From positions 1 through 64,000 of the forward strand of contig DRFJ01000047.1 in NCBI GenBank assembly GCA_011050615.1: DNA of 64,000 nucleotides, in the 5' to 3' direction. Of this stretch, positions 23,201 through 33,400 are shown piece after piece (the first letter of the stretch is position 1; each line of letters opens with the position of its first letter). The notes under the pieces are model-generated. The model had not been told where the DNA came from, made no database searches, and worked only from the letters and a program-made list of their open reading frames with translations. The position numbers and the translations under genes are program-made. The stretch comes from Bacteroidota bacterium (GTDB lineage Bacteria; Bacteroidota; Bacteroidia; Bacteroidales; VadinHA17).

Positions 23201-23480
23201 GTACCTTTTTAACCTCTTTAACTCCGTTAACTTTTGTGATACATATTCTTCTGATTACACCATCTACAAGCATCTCACAGGCTCCACATTTCCCTATTCC
23301 GCACTCCAGGCTCCGTTTCCTGTTTTCAAGACTGAAGCTATGAACAGGATAACCCGCCTGATGGAGGGCTGCAGCAATGGTGAAATCTTTTTCTGCTACT
23401 ATTGTTTTCCCTTCATATTTAAAACTTACCCTTGATTCTTCCGGAACTTCAAGGATGGGATGTTTATTTATCTTTTGCAT
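20247..23480 (-). CDS. Multidomain FAD oxidoreductase: 2Fe-2S + NAD(P)/FAD disulfide-oxidoreductase-like + 2x4Fe-4S + BFD-like + DAO domain
   Basis: 'ECGIGKCGACEMLVDG', 'VLIIGAGPAGLAAREIL', 'GFACNPCAFACPHGAI...FDKCIGCMQCVYQCPGLAIFGY', 'YICHCDDVKLVDILNII...GMGACRGKRC', then a second flavin fold 'ESFVAGGGIGGSALFRYLSEAG' with a DAO-like C-terminus. The likely start is the internal Met at 23480 (MQKINKHPILEV); the longer ORF starts at 23540. Confidence 0.88.
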   Translation of the reverse strand: MQKINKHPILEVPEESRVSFKYEGKTIVAEKDFTIAAALHQAGYPVHSFSLENRKRSLECGIGKCGACEMLVDGVIRRICITKVNGVKEVKKVPHDYKPDILTIDRNEAINVYNTDVLIIGAGPAGLAAREILNQHGVRNIVIDNNDQIGGQFLMQTHQFFFFEKEKKFGGMRGFDIARHLAGKNHDGIFLDSTAWDILEGRRLAVKNIKSEEIYYVDAGHLIIATGAVPFMPPFENDDVPGVYTAAVVQKMMNQEFTLLGKNILTVGAGNIGYLTSYQLVQAGARVKAIIEAMPAEGGFPVQANRVRRLGIPVLTSTMLVKAIPNENYDGIRGAVVANAVNFEPVPGTERVIDGIDAINICTGLIPDDALLIKGREVFGRNCHGAGDAIRIGEGTSAVLRGKQVAYEILEELGVKYNYKEYLIISKEYIDSQQEPVRIIEEPYMPSRARMEEKPFVLIDCLYGFACNPCAFACPHGAITKSSTSTVPRIDFDKCIGCMQCVYQCPGLAIFGYNLKKDWLFLPLEYEAQENSEVYLVDNQGRKLGEGIIEKILKKANKTNVARVKAHDIHGEKLSQVRGFILKELYPDEIDFKNSSHKYEGDQYICHCDDVKLVDILNIIGDRRFISIDEIKHTTRLGMGACRGKRCIKRLKTVLPKYGISLVGDPTPRGPMSNQIAMGELAPRNVHENIIIQPEGQKRKIIKTESFVAGGGIGGSALFRYLSEAGLKTVLINYGRGASWRNIAGGRPNFSLPELSDIANNNLQIFKELQDIKNIDFRPIKYVTFAHDDRLMKDLEASVAWSDARMISPSDFRKEVSPNFNPDLKKYRAALITDNCWQATPGRVIDLIRNIGIEHGGQVLEDCELIDVTRTANEYRVLVRDHNNEYIEYQANIFINALGPEGAKFASKLGLETGIYPVKHQAFITRRLPMIGVNGSPLSMLIDRRKYKGFTAVYGQQLAETGQIIGCASPMVEPEETGKNLKINSQDFLEIVTEVFVDWLPCLSSVGFQAVWAGYYVEPRMFVDPENGLFIGLRGQGFMLGQYLARMYVDQLMGKSVPEYFNRLRIEGDGLLEKAFK

Positions 23481-23628
23481 ACCTGTATTTATTTTACAAG
23501 TGCGAAAAATAATAACATAAAAACAGGAAATAACTGACATCTGTCAGCTGGCACTCTTACAGTGACCAAAAAAATATTGAATTGATTAAGCTGCAATTAT
23601 CTCCGGCTTTGTGCGGGTTTCAATTTCC

Positions 23629-24435
23629 TTATAAAAGCATCAGGCTTATTCCTATGACTATAATCCCGCTTATCAGTCCGTAAATTGTTGTATGATGTTT
23701 ACCATATTGATGAGCTGCAGGGAGCAGCTCATCAAAGGATATATAAATCATAATGCCTGCAACTACAGCAAATACATAACCCAGGATTATCTGGTTATGG
23801 AAAAATGAAAGGATAAAATATCCAAAGAAGGCTCCCAGGGGCTCAGACAAACCTGACAGGGCAGCCCACCAGAATGCTTTCTTTCTTGAACCTGTTGCAT
23901 AATAAACCGGTACAGATACGGCAATGCCTTCCGGAATGTTATGGATGGCAATAGCGATTGCTATGCTTATTCCGACTGTTATATCCGATACTCCTGCCAT
24001 AAATGTTGCTATACCTTCAGGAAAATTATGAATGGCTATTGCAACAGCCGTAATAATACCCACACGCAGGAGTTTTTTCCCACGACAGGGCCGGCCGTTA
24101 TCCATTTGCTCCAGGCTCCTCATTTCGTGTGGGTTTTCCCGCGATGGTACCATCTTGTCTATTAAGGCAGTTAAAAAGACGCCAACTATAAAAAAAATGA
24201 ATGTAAGCCAGGCAGAAGCATTTTCAGTATATTGCCTGCCTATAATTATGTTTGCCTCACCAAGAATCTCGGTAAAGGAAATATAAATCATTACACCGGC
24301 AGAAAAGCCCAGGGAATAAGAAAGGAAGGTGGTATTTGTCCGTTTGGCAAAAAAAGCTATTCCTCCCCCGATGGCTGTAGCAAGACCTGCAAATAATGTC
24401 AACCCGAAGGCAAGGTAAATATTAGTCCACTCCAT
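23629..24435 (-). CDS. ZIP-family metal transporter (ZupT-like)
   Basis: 268 aa; 'AIAIHNFPEGIATFMA' and 'AIAIAIHNIPEGIAVSVPVYYATGSRKKAF'. Confidence 0.92.
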   Translation of the reverse strand: MEWTNIYLAFGLTLFAGLATAIGGGIAFFAKRTNTTFLSYSLGFSAGVMIYISFTEILGEANIIIGRQYTENASAWLTFIFFIVGVFLTALIDKMVPSRENPHEMRSLEQMDNGRPCRGKKLLRVGIITAVAIAIHNFPEGIATFMAGVSDITVGISIAIAIAIHNIPEGIAVSVPVYYATGSRKKAFWWAALSGLSEPLGAFFGYFILSFFHNQIILGYVFAVVAGIMIYISFDELLPAAHQYGKHHTTIYGLISGIIVIGISLMLL

Positions 24436-24613
24436 TCCTGTAAAGTAAAACGAATTTGATCTGCAAAATTACAAAAAGTCAGTTGAATACAATGGTTAAT
24501 TTTAAAACTTATAATTTCATCTTTCCCCGTACCGGTTCAGCCAGCTTTTTTTGTAAGGGAATGTATATGATAATACCTTCCAAATCACTACTTTTGCATC
24601 TCAGTAAAGTATA

Positions 24614-25156
24614 TTGAGCCGGATAGAAAAATATTACCGCTTGCTTGGATTGGAGCCGGGAGCCCGGATTGATGATATAAAGAAAGCATACAGGATTTGT
24701 GCCCGCAAATATCATCCCGACCTTAATAAATCGGCTTCAGCAACGCAGTTATTCATAGAAACCACCGAAGCCTACCAGTTCCTGCTCGCGCATTATAAGA
24801 GACAGGACAACTTAAAAGACAGTGACTTCATTAATGAATGGGAGAGCTATAAAAAAGAGCAGGCCCGCCGTACCGCTTATACCCATGCCAGAAAACGATA
24901 TAATAATTTCGTCAGATCAGACCTTTACAAATCAACACAAATACTTGACAGAACAAGGTTTTACATCGGAATTGTTTTTTCTGTTTTTATAATAATTATG
25001 GCCATACACGGGTATATTTACAGGCTAAAAATGGTTGACCTGGGATTTGAAAAACCCACCCTGGCAGGTTTTCTGTTTCTACTGTTTATCGGGATCCTCT
25101 TCCTTGTCACCTCACTCTTATTTCTTTATAATTACCACTGGAAAAATAAAAAATAA
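24614..25156 (+). CDS. J-domain (DnaJ-like) membrane protein
   Basis: 180 aa; 'YYRLLGLEPGARIDDIKKAYRICARKYHPDLNKSASA' with HPD motif; two C-terminal TM segments. TTG start as given by the ORF track. Confidence 0.85.
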   Translation: MSRIEKYYRLLGLEPGARIDDIKKAYRICARKYHPDLNKSASATQLFIETTEAYQFLLAHYKRQDNLKDSDFINEWESYKKEQARRTAYTHARKRYNNFVRSDLYKSTQILDRTRFYIGIVFSVFIIIMAIHGYIYRLKMVDLGFEKPTLAGFLFLLFIGILFLVTSLLFLYNYHWKNKK

Positions 25157-25165
25157 GCTGTAACT

Positions 25166-25642
25166 ATGAGAAGAAAAATTATAAACCCCTATGACCCCCA
25201 GTTAAACAAGTGTTTCGGCTGCAGCAAGAGCAATCCCATTGGCCTGAAGCTCGAGTTCGAGGAAGATGATGATTATGTAACTGCCGCATGGGAGCCGGAA
25301 GAATATTACCAGGGGTATATAAATGTACTGCATGGAGGGATCATAGCCACGATGCTTGACGAGGTGGGTGCATGGTGCGTAACTGTAAAGACCGGGACAG
25401 CCGGGGTAACCTCTGAACTTAGGGTAAGATATCTTAAGCCTGTTTTTATGAACAATGGCAGGATACTGCTTAAGGCCAGGATAGTGAAAACAGAAGGGAG
25501 GATTGTATATCTTAAATGTGACCTCTCCGATGGCAATGGCAAAATATGTGCTGAGGCTGATACAATATTCTTCACATATCCCGAGGAAGTGGCAAAACGT
25601 AAATTTGGATATCCTGGCCAGGAATATTTCTTTGAAAAATAA
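25166..25642 (+). CDS. PaaI-type hotdog-fold thioesterase
   Basis: 158 aa; 'NKCFGCSKSNPIGLKLEF' and 'YINVLHGGIIATMLDEVGAWCV'. Confidence 0.85.
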   Translation: MRRKIINPYDPQLNKCFGCSKSNPIGLKLEFEEDDDYVTAAWEPEEYYQGYINVLHGGIIATMLDEVGAWCVTVKTGTAGVTSELRVRYLKPVFMNNGRILLKARIVKTEGRIVYLKCDLSDGNGKICAEADTIFFTYPEEVAKRKFGYPGQEYFFEK

Positions 25643-25703
25643 GAACTTATATGGCATGTTTTTTGATGCTCTTAATCCAGGCTAAACCAAAAAACATACC
25701 GGA

Positions 25704-26933
25704 ATGACACGCATTGTCTTATTTATCGTCTTTCTCTTAATACCAATCTGTTCATGTGAGAAGAATAACCCGGATAATCTGCCTGACGAGCCCATACCCA
25801 TAGAACTTACAGTATCACAAAAAGAACTGGTGAGGGCCGACAACGCCTTCGGTTTTGATATTTTCAGGCTGATAATGCAGGACACTGATGACGAGAATGT
25901 AATGATCTCTCCTCTAAGTATTTCATACGCACTTTCCATGACACTTAACGGGGCAAACGGGGTAACACGTGATTCAATGATGAAAGCACTGAGGTATTAT
26001 AACATCAGTTTAGAGGAAATAAATAATTCATACAAGGACCTGACAGACAAACTAATGAAAGTTGATAAGCGGGTGATAAGCGAAATTGCAAATTCTGTCT
26101 GGGTTGAAGAAAGATTAAGGGTAAAGCAGGCTTTCATGGATAGCCTCACGGAGTATTTTAATGCCGAAGTCCATGATTTCTCTGTCAGTGATCCCGATAT
26201 TGTGGATATCATTAACGGATGGATTGAAGATAATACTCATGGTAAAATAAAGGACATGATCAATGAGCTGCCCGCGGACATTGCAATGCTCCTCATAAAT
26301 GCCATTTATTTTAACGGGAAGTGGAAATATGAATTTGACAGGGATAATACAACTGATATGCCGTTCTATCCTGAATCAGGCCCTGAAGTAAGTGTCCCCA
26401 TGATGAACCAGGAAGTAACGGTAAAAATAAATTCACAGGCTGAATTCATGTTACTCGAGTTACCTTACGGCCAGGGAAATTATGTTATGGATATAATTCT
26501 TCCCGAAGATGGTTTCACAAGTTCAGACATTATCCCGATGCTCAATGCCGAAGACTGGGCTGACTGGACTGAAAATATGTATAAGACCAGTATTGACCTG
26601 TTTATGCCAAGGTTCAAATATGAATTCAAGACCGAATTAAAAAATGTTTTGAGTGCTATGGGAATGGGTATAGCATTCACCCCCTTTGCAGCAGATTTTT
26701 CTAACATATCTGAGCAGGATCTTTTCATCAGCAAAGTATTACACCAGACTTTTATAGAAACCAATGAAGAAGGTACTGAAGCAGCTGCCGCAACAGTTGT
26801 AATGATGGAACTGACATCCGTTCCCAGCGGTCCGCTTGTTGTAAAACTGGATAAGCCATTCATTTACATAATAAGGGAAACAAGTACCAATAGCATCGTA
26901 TTTATGGGTAAAACAGGGAATCCTGCCAATTAA
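25704..26933 (+). CDS. Serpin-family protease inhibitor, predicted lipoprotein
   Basis: 409 aa; lipobox-like LIPICSC; 'MISPLSISYALSMTLNGANGVT', 'LLINAIYFNGKWKYEF'; hinge and RCL 'ETNEEGTEAAAATVVMMELTSVPSGPLVVKLDKPFIYIIRE'. Confidence 0.95.
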   Translation: MTRIVLFIVFLLIPICSCEKNNPDNLPDEPIPIELTVSQKELVRADNAFGFDIFRLIMQDTDDENVMISPLSISYALSMTLNGANGVTRDSMMKALRYYNISLEEINNSYKDLTDKLMKVDKRVISEIANSVWVEERLRVKQAFMDSLTEYFNAEVHDFSVSDPDIVDIINGWIEDNTHGKIKDMINELPADIAMLLINAIYFNGKWKYEFDRDNTTDMPFYPESGPEVSVPMMNQEVTVKINSQAEFMLLELPYGQGNYVMDIILPEDGFTSSDIIPMLNAEDWADWTENMYKTSIDLFMPRFKYEFKTELKNVLSAMGMGIAFTPFAADFSNISEQDLFISKVLHQTFIETNEEGTEAAAATVVMMELTSVPSGPLVVKLDKPFIYIIRETSTNSIVFMGKTGNPAN

Positions 26934-26979
26934 GAGTAAAAAATCCTTATCTTTAATTTAGTTCTTCCAACAATATTAT

Positions 26980-27888
26980 ATGATAAGGATTTCTATTTTT
27001 ATCCTGGCTTTCCGGATAGCCACCCAATTTTCAGGCAATATGAATACGACATACACCAAGGAGCCTGGCGATGCTGTTTTATCATTCGGATTAATAGCAG
27101 ATGTCCAGTATTGCGATTGTAAAAGTCAGGGATCAAGACATTTTGGCAAGTCACTTAATAAACTCAGTGAAGCAATTGACGACTTTAATGATAGTAACAT
27201 TGACTTCATAATTAATCTGGGTGACCTGATAGAAGAAGATTTCCGGTCGTTTCAAGCGGTGATGGAAATCCTTGAAAAAAGTGACAAAAAGATATTTCAT
27301 CTGCCAGGCAACCATGATTACAGTGTAAAAAGGAAGCATAAGAAGGAAGTAAATACTATCCTCACAGGAGAAAATACCTATTACAGTTTCTCTTCAAAAG
27401 GGTTCAGGTTCATTGCCCTGAATAGTTGTGAAATAAGCACATATTCAGGATCCTTCCTGTCCGAATTAAAGGCAAACACTATGCTGGCAAGGCTGCAAAG
27501 GGATTCACAGCCCAATGCTTATGAATGGAACGGGGCTCTGAGCAGAAGGCAGGTAAAGTGGTTTGAATCAGAACTTACCGAAGCGGACAGCAAAAATGAG
27601 CATGTACTGATCTTTTCTCACCATACTGTTGAGCCTGCCGGTACTCACAATATTTATAACAGGGAAGAAATCCTTGAAATTATTTCAGGCCATGATAATA
27701 TAATTGCATGGTTTTCCGGGCATAACCATTCAGGAGGATACAGTAATTACAGGGATATACATTTTATTACTTTAAAAGCTATGGTTGAAACCCCTGATAG
27801 TAATTCATGGGCGCTTGTGGAGATTTATAATGATATGCTCCGGATAAATGGCAGGGGCAGGGAAGAAAGCCGTGTATTGACTTACTAG
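26980..27888 (+). CDS. Metallophosphoesterase resembling ADP-ribose/CDP-alcohol diphosphatase (ADPRM-like)
   Basis: 302 aa; 'FGLIADVQYCDCK', 'NLGDLIEEDF', 'HLPGNHDYSV', 'FSHHTVEP', 'FSGHNHSGGY'. Confidence 0.8.
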   Translation: MIRISIFILAFRIATQFSGNMNTTYTKEPGDAVLSFGLIADVQYCDCKSQGSRHFGKSLNKLSEAIDDFNDSNIDFIINLGDLIEEDFRSFQAVMEILEKSDKKIFHLPGNHDYSVKRKHKKEVNTILTGENTYYSFSSKGFRFIALNSCEISTYSGSFLSELKANTMLARLQRDSQPNAYEWNGALSRRQVKWFESELTEADSKNEHVLIFSHHTVEPAGTHNIYNREEILEIISGHDNIIAWFSGHNHSGGYSNYRDIHFITLKAMVETPDSNSWALVEIYNDMLRINGRGREESRVLTY

Positions 27889-27894
27889 TTATTC

Positions 27895-28269
27895 TCACGA
27901 CATTTCCACGAAATTAAAATCCATATCCAGCACTGAAGCAAAGTATTCGCCCCTTTCAAGTATATCTTCATCACCTTCCTCGTAGAACCAGTTCACAAAA
28001 TACTTCTTATTCTTAAGTCGCACATTTTTAAGCTTTTGAAGCATTACAACAAGATATTTTGCTGTAGAACTGTTAAAATATTCCAGCTGTATATCCACGA
28101 AAGTGGTATCAGCAGGATCATTTATATATTCGTCTACCCAGTTCAGTACAGAGTCAAAAAAATCCTGTGTGTTCTCATGGATTGAGCGTCCCCTGAACTT
28201 CAGAGTACCTGAAGGATGGAGTTTTATCTCAGGTGATGTTTTTGTTGGCTCTATTATAAGCTGGTTCAT
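27895..28269 (-). CDS. DUF1987/SiaC-family regulatory phosphoprotein
   Basis: 124 aa; 'IEPTKTSPEIKLHPSGTLKFRGRSIHENTQDFFDSVLNWVDEYI'. Confidence 0.8.
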   Translation of the reverse strand: MNQLIIEPTKTSPEIKLHPSGTLKFRGRSIHENTQDFFDSVLNWVDEYINDPADTTFVDIQLEYFNSSTAKYLVVMLQKLKNVRLKNKKYFVNWFYEEGDEDILERGEYFASVLDMDFNFVEMS

Positions 28270-28319
28270 TGGCCCGTATTTATTACTAATATAGTTATCG
28301 GGAAATAAATATGAAATCT

Positions 28320-29357
28320 TTATTTATAATATTTTTGAAATACTTCCTCATCCAGATTAATGGGTGAAATTTTCCTTTTACTGTCTTCGATTTCATGAAT
28401 CATTTTAACAATAGCTTCATTTACCGGTGTGGGTACACCATACTCCCTTCCGTAAGTTGCAATATAACCGTTCAGGTAGTCTATTTCAGTCAGCTTACCC
28501 CTTTGCAAAGACTGCAATGATGACGATTTCAGTTTTCGGTATTTCAAACCCATCAGTCTCAATTTTATATGCCGCCTGAGTTCAGCAAAGGTTTTATTAT
28601 CATCAACAAAATCATAATAATTCAGTCGCTTCCCATAATCTTCAATCTTTATCTGGAGTACATGAGCCAGTTCAACTGCTTCACGTATTATAGCTATGAA
28701 CAATTTTCTGGCTTTCCTCCTGCGCATCATTTCCCCCAGCAATAAACCGGTAATTGCCCCGAGTGAGGTGATACATGCATTAATAATAAGTTTGGAAAAC
28801 AGGTGTCCCATCATGTTAGCGCTTATCCTTACAGGATGGATAGTACCCAGGAGTTCGGCTATTTCAGCAAGCCTTTCATCCTCCGGTCTGTCAATATAGC
28901 CAATCACAAAGTCGCCTCCTGAGGTCATAAGCAATTCACCCGGCTTATCCATGGTTGCGCCCCAGCCGACAATACATCCAACGATATGATCATTGCCCAG
29001 TATCCGGCCCAGTTCAGGTTCACATATTCCATTTTGCATAGACACAAGCAGGCTGTTTTCCTTTAGCAGGGATTTAAGGTCTTCAGCAGCTTCAACCATA
29101 TCAGTAGCCTTAACTGCCAGTAGTATGATATCTTTCTTACTACCAGTATCCTTAATGTTAATATACGCATTCATTTTCTCTCTGACAGCACCCTTTACGC
29201 CACTGACCGCTATACCTTCACTGATTATAATATCCCTGTATTCTTCATATTTACAGACTATTTCAACGTTATAACCTGCATTCTTAAGAAAGGCAGCTGT
29301 TATTCCTCCAATGGAACCTGCTCCCACCACCAAAATCGATTTTTCTTTTAAATCCAT
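28320..29357 (-). CDS. Ketopantoate reductase-family protein (2-dehydropantoate 2-reductase-like)
   Basis: 345 aa; 'ILVVGAGSIGGITAAFLKNAG', 'SMQNGICEPELGRILG', 'KLIINACITSLGAITG'. Confidence 0.85.
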   Translation of the reverse strand: MDLKEKSILVVGAGSIGGITAAFLKNAGYNVEIVCKYEEYRDIIISEGIAVSGVKGAVREKMNAYINIKDTGSKKDIILLAVKATDMVEAAEDLKSLLKENSLLVSMQNGICEPELGRILGNDHIVGCIVGWGATMDKPGELLMTSGGDFVIGYIDRPEDERLAEIAELLGTIHPVRISANMMGHLFSKLIINACITSLGAITGLLLGEMMRRRKARKLFIAIIREAVELAHVLQIKIEDYGKRLNYYDFVDDNKTFAELRRHIKLRLMGLKYRKLKSSSLQSLQRGKLTEIDYLNGYIATYGREYGVPTPVNEAIVKMIHEIEDSKRKISPINLDEEVFQKYYK

Positions 29358-29366
29358 TTTCTTCGA

Positions 29367-30386
29367 TTAAATATTAAACCTTGCCAGTGGAACTGTATCC
29401 TGACTGCTGAAATCACCGTCAAGATACTTAAAATAGGCGGTAATTGCAATCATGGCAGCATTATCGGTAGTATATCCAAGCTCCGGCAAATATATATTCC
29501 ATTCATGCTCCTGCCCTATTTTAGCAAGAGCTTTTCTCAAGCCGCTGTTGGCTGTCACACCTCCAGCTATACCAACTTCCTTTATACCTGAACTGGCGGC
29601 AGCTTTAATCAGTTTATCCGTAAGGATCTCCACTATAGTTTTCTGAAGAGAAGCACAGAGGTCATTTTTATTCTCCTCTATAAATCGATAGTTACCCTTA
29701 ACAGAATCGCGGAGAAAATAAAGGAAATTCGTTTTCAGTCCGCTAAAACTGTAATCAAGTCCCTCAATTCTGGGTTTTGTGAAATTAAACCTGTCAGGAT
29801 TACCCCTGGCTGCCAGTTTATCAATAAAAGGACCGCCCGGATAAGGCAACCCCATTATTTTTGCACACTTGTCAAAGGCCTCACCTGCAGCATCATCAAT
29901 TGTAGATCCTATCTCCTTCAACTTCATATCCTTTTCTACAATAATAAGCTTTGTATGGCCTCCCGACACCAGTAGGCACAGGAAAGGAAGGCCGGGCACT
30001 CTCCCTTCCTGTCCCTTCTCTCTCAGCCAGTGGGAGAACACATGTGCATGCAAGTGATTAACTTCTATAAGAGGTTTATTAAGTGCAAGAGCAAATCCTT
30101 TGGCAAAAGAAGTACCTACAAGCAGAGATCCCAGCAGGCCTGGCCCCCTGGTAAATGCCACCGCATCAATATCTTTCTTGTCTATGCCGGCCTTCCTGAC
30201 AGCCTGGTCAACAACCGGTACTATATTTGCCTGGTGTGCCCGTGAAGCCAGTTCGGGAACCACTCCTCCATATGACCTGTGTACTTCCTGTCCTGCAATA
30301 AGATTTGAAAGAAGGTAACCATCCTTGACAATGGCAGCAGAAGTGTCGTCACATGAAGATTCTATGGCAAGAATAGTAAGTGGCAT
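29367..30386 (-). CDS. tsaD: tRNA N6-adenosine threonylcarbamoyltransferase TsaD
   Basis: 339 aa; 'LAIESSCDDTSAAIV', 'EVNHLHAHVFSHWL', 'LCLLVSGGHTKLI'. Confidence 0.96.
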   Translation of the reverse strand: MPLTILAIESSCDDTSAAIVKDGYLLSNLIAGQEVHRSYGGVVPELASRAHQANIVPVVDQAVRKAGIDKKDIDAVAFTRGPGLLGSLLVGTSFAKGFALALNKPLIEVNHLHAHVFSHWLREKGQEGRVPGLPFLCLLVSGGHTKLIIVEKDMKLKEIGSTIDDAAGEAFDKCAKIMGLPYPGGPFIDKLAARGNPDRFNFTKPRIEGLDYSFSGLKTNFLYFLRDSVKGNYRFIEENKNDLCASLQKTIVEILTDKLIKAAASSGIKEVGIAGGVTANSGLRKALAKIGQEHEWNIYLPELGYTTDNAAMIAITAYFKYLDGDFSSQDTVPLARFNI

Positions 30387-30448
30387 CTAGCTTTATTTTT
30401 CAGTTTTTTACGCTATTTTTGGAATGTTATTTGTGTATATAGCTAATA

Positions 30449-33400
30449 ATGGGCAAAATTAAGAAAATATATAAAATACCTCTTTTTACTTTATTGCTTT
30501 TAATCATCTTTATTGCTATAGGTTTCATAAGCCTGCCAAGCCCGTCAGTACAAACATGGCTTTTCGAAAAATTTTCCTCCAGGTTTTCAAAGCATAATGA
30601 AATAGAACTTTCCGCAGGAAGAATAAGATTCACATTCTTCAATAAGATAGAAGTATCAGATCTTCTATTAAAAGATAATACAGCCGATACAATGCTGTAT
30701 GCACCTAAAGTTAAAGCAGGTATAAGAAAAATAAAACCAAAGCAAAGGCTAATAAGCCTGGGCAAGATAGAGATGGATCACCCGGTAATAAAACTCCAAC
30801 CTGATACAAACAATGTATTGAACCTTGCCTACTTGATGCAACTATTGGCAAAAAAAGATACTACAAAAAGAGATAATAATCTTCTTATCAGTCAGGTAAA
30901 TATCAACAATGGCAAGCTGAGCTACAGGTCGGGAGCGAGGCCTGATACAGCCGATATGTTTGATATGCATAATTTTTCGCTCTCCGAGATCAATCTTAGC
31001 CTGGATAACTTGAGTAAATATGGTAAAGATCTGGGTTTTGGAATCTCGGAGTTATCCTTCATGACAGAAGCCGGGTTTGAATTAAAGAGCTTGTTTGCCG
31101 ATGTGCAAATAGAAGAGGGTAAATACCGTTTGATTAACCCCACTATCAGGACTGCCAACAGTTTTATCAATTCAGAAGTTATAGCTCTGGATATCAAGGA
31201 GGGTGATGCTGATTTTGATTTCATCCGTGATGCCAATCTGCAGGTAAGCCTGCAAAGTTCAACTGTTGCATTATCTGACCTGGCATATTTTGTTAAGCCT
31301 TTGAAGGGGATGGACAAAGATATTATACTCTCGGGAAATATAAACGGCCAGGTTGCAGAGATTAACGGACGGGATATTATTCTGTCATATTCGGACAGTA
31401 CAACGCTGGTATGTGATTTTGACCTTTCAGGATTGCCGGATATAGATAATACCTTCATGTTCATTCGTGTGGGCACCTTTATAAGCACTGCACATGAAAT
31501 AGCAAATTTTGAGCTGCCGGGAATTGGCAAAATTGACCCGGGAGATGAGTTCAGGAGGTTGGGGGCAATATCTTTCAGTGGAAATTTCACCGGTTTTCTT
31601 CAGGACTTCGTGACATACGGTACCATAAATACGGAACTCGGATCAGTTTCCACCGATATATTGTTCAGGCCTGATACTTCCGATACTTTCTATTATAAGG
31701 GTACACTGCAGGCAGAATCAATAAGAATGGGAAAAATCTTAAATCGCGAAGACCTGTTCGGACCCCTGTCAGCCCGTCTGGAGGTAGATGGAATATCAAA
31801 ATCATTTAAGAACTTCAGGGCTGAAATAGATGCCACTGTCAACAACCTTGAATTTAAGGATTACACCTACACAGATATTGAGATCAGTGGCCTGGTAACT
31901 GATAAAATATGGGACGGTAAGGTTAGTTCAAACACTGAAGACCTTAAAATGGACTTGCTGGGCCGATTTGATTTTACCGGGGATTTACCGGAAGTGGATT
32001 TCAGTCTAAACCTCCTAAATGCCGATCTATACAGGCTCAATTTAGATCACTCCGACAGTCTTTCAAAGCTCTCCATGTTACTTACAGCAAATTTTACGGG
32101 TAAGGATATTGATAGCTTAAACGGTGATATACGCCTCCTGAATTCAAAGCTCAAACGAAACGGTGATGAATTTGATCTTTTTGATTGCAGCATTAGTGCT
32201 TTCAATATTGACAGCACAAGCATGGGAATCGATCTCAGGACAGACTATATTGATGCCGATATCAGGGGTAAATACGATCTTGCCACCATTATACCGGACA
32301 TTAAGCTCGCGGCCTCATCGCTCTTCCCTTCCCTCATCAATAAGCCGGAAGAAAAGTACTCAGGAACAAATGACTTCGGTTATGAAATAAGATTCAAAAA
32401 TACAGACCAGATAAACGAATTCTTTCAAACAGGATTTATGCTCGCACCCGGTTTTAAAGTGCAGGGATGGATTAATCCGGGAAACATGATCAGCCTGGCA
32501 GCCTCAGGAGATTATGCCATTTACACCAGCAGCAGTATGGCGAGACCTGAAATCAATCTTCTTATTGAAGATACCACTATGGTATTCGATATAAACAGCG
32601 ATAAGCTAAGTCTTGTTAACATGCTTAATCTGGAAGAACTGACCTTCAGTTCTGCGACAAACATTGACACCTTCAATATAAATATAGACTGGGATAATTC
32701 AGGTAATCTTGAAAACAAAGGGACCCTGGCTGCCCGGGGCATATTCTCCCTGCCCGATAGTTCTAATACACGGCTCGACCTTTGGATATTGCCCGCAGAA
32801 GTAATAATCAACAACAATCCATGGCTGGTAAACAGCAGCAGGCTTAGAATCGATTCCTCGGCCATAAACATTAACAGGTTTATGGTAAGCCGTGAGGATG
32901 AATACTTTCTGATTGACGGGAAAATTTCTGAGAGCCCCTCTGACAGCATAAACATAAGTTTTAATGGGCTTAACCTTGCAGGGCTAAATAAGCTTGACAG
33001 ATCACAGGGCCAGGAAAACTCAAAACAGATAGAATTTCTTCTTGAGGGTTTGCTCAATGGCAGGATACTCCTGACAGACTTGTACAATAAACTGATGTTT
33101 GAAACGGATATATTGATACAGGATTTCAAGCTTAATGAGCAGGAGCATGGAGATGTGAGAATACTATCGGAATGGGATAACACAGACAAGGTTGCCGGCA
33201 TAAGCCTAACTAACAATTTGGATGGGAACAAGACCTTCAAAGTTGATGGCGACTACGATCCGGCAGGAAAAAAACTTGATCTTGTTGCTATAGTGGATAA
33301 AATGCCACTTGACATACTCAACCTCTTTCTAAAGTCCTTTGCCTCTGATGTGAAAGGTCTTGGATCGGGATGTGTAGAGATAAAAAGTGACCGGGGGGAT

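Noticed and set aside
27895-28269. SiaC-like DUF1987 protein as part of a partner-switching SiaABCD signalling operon
   Set aside because: No SiaA phosphatase, SiaB kinase or SiaD cyclase neighbour; only the single gene is present here.
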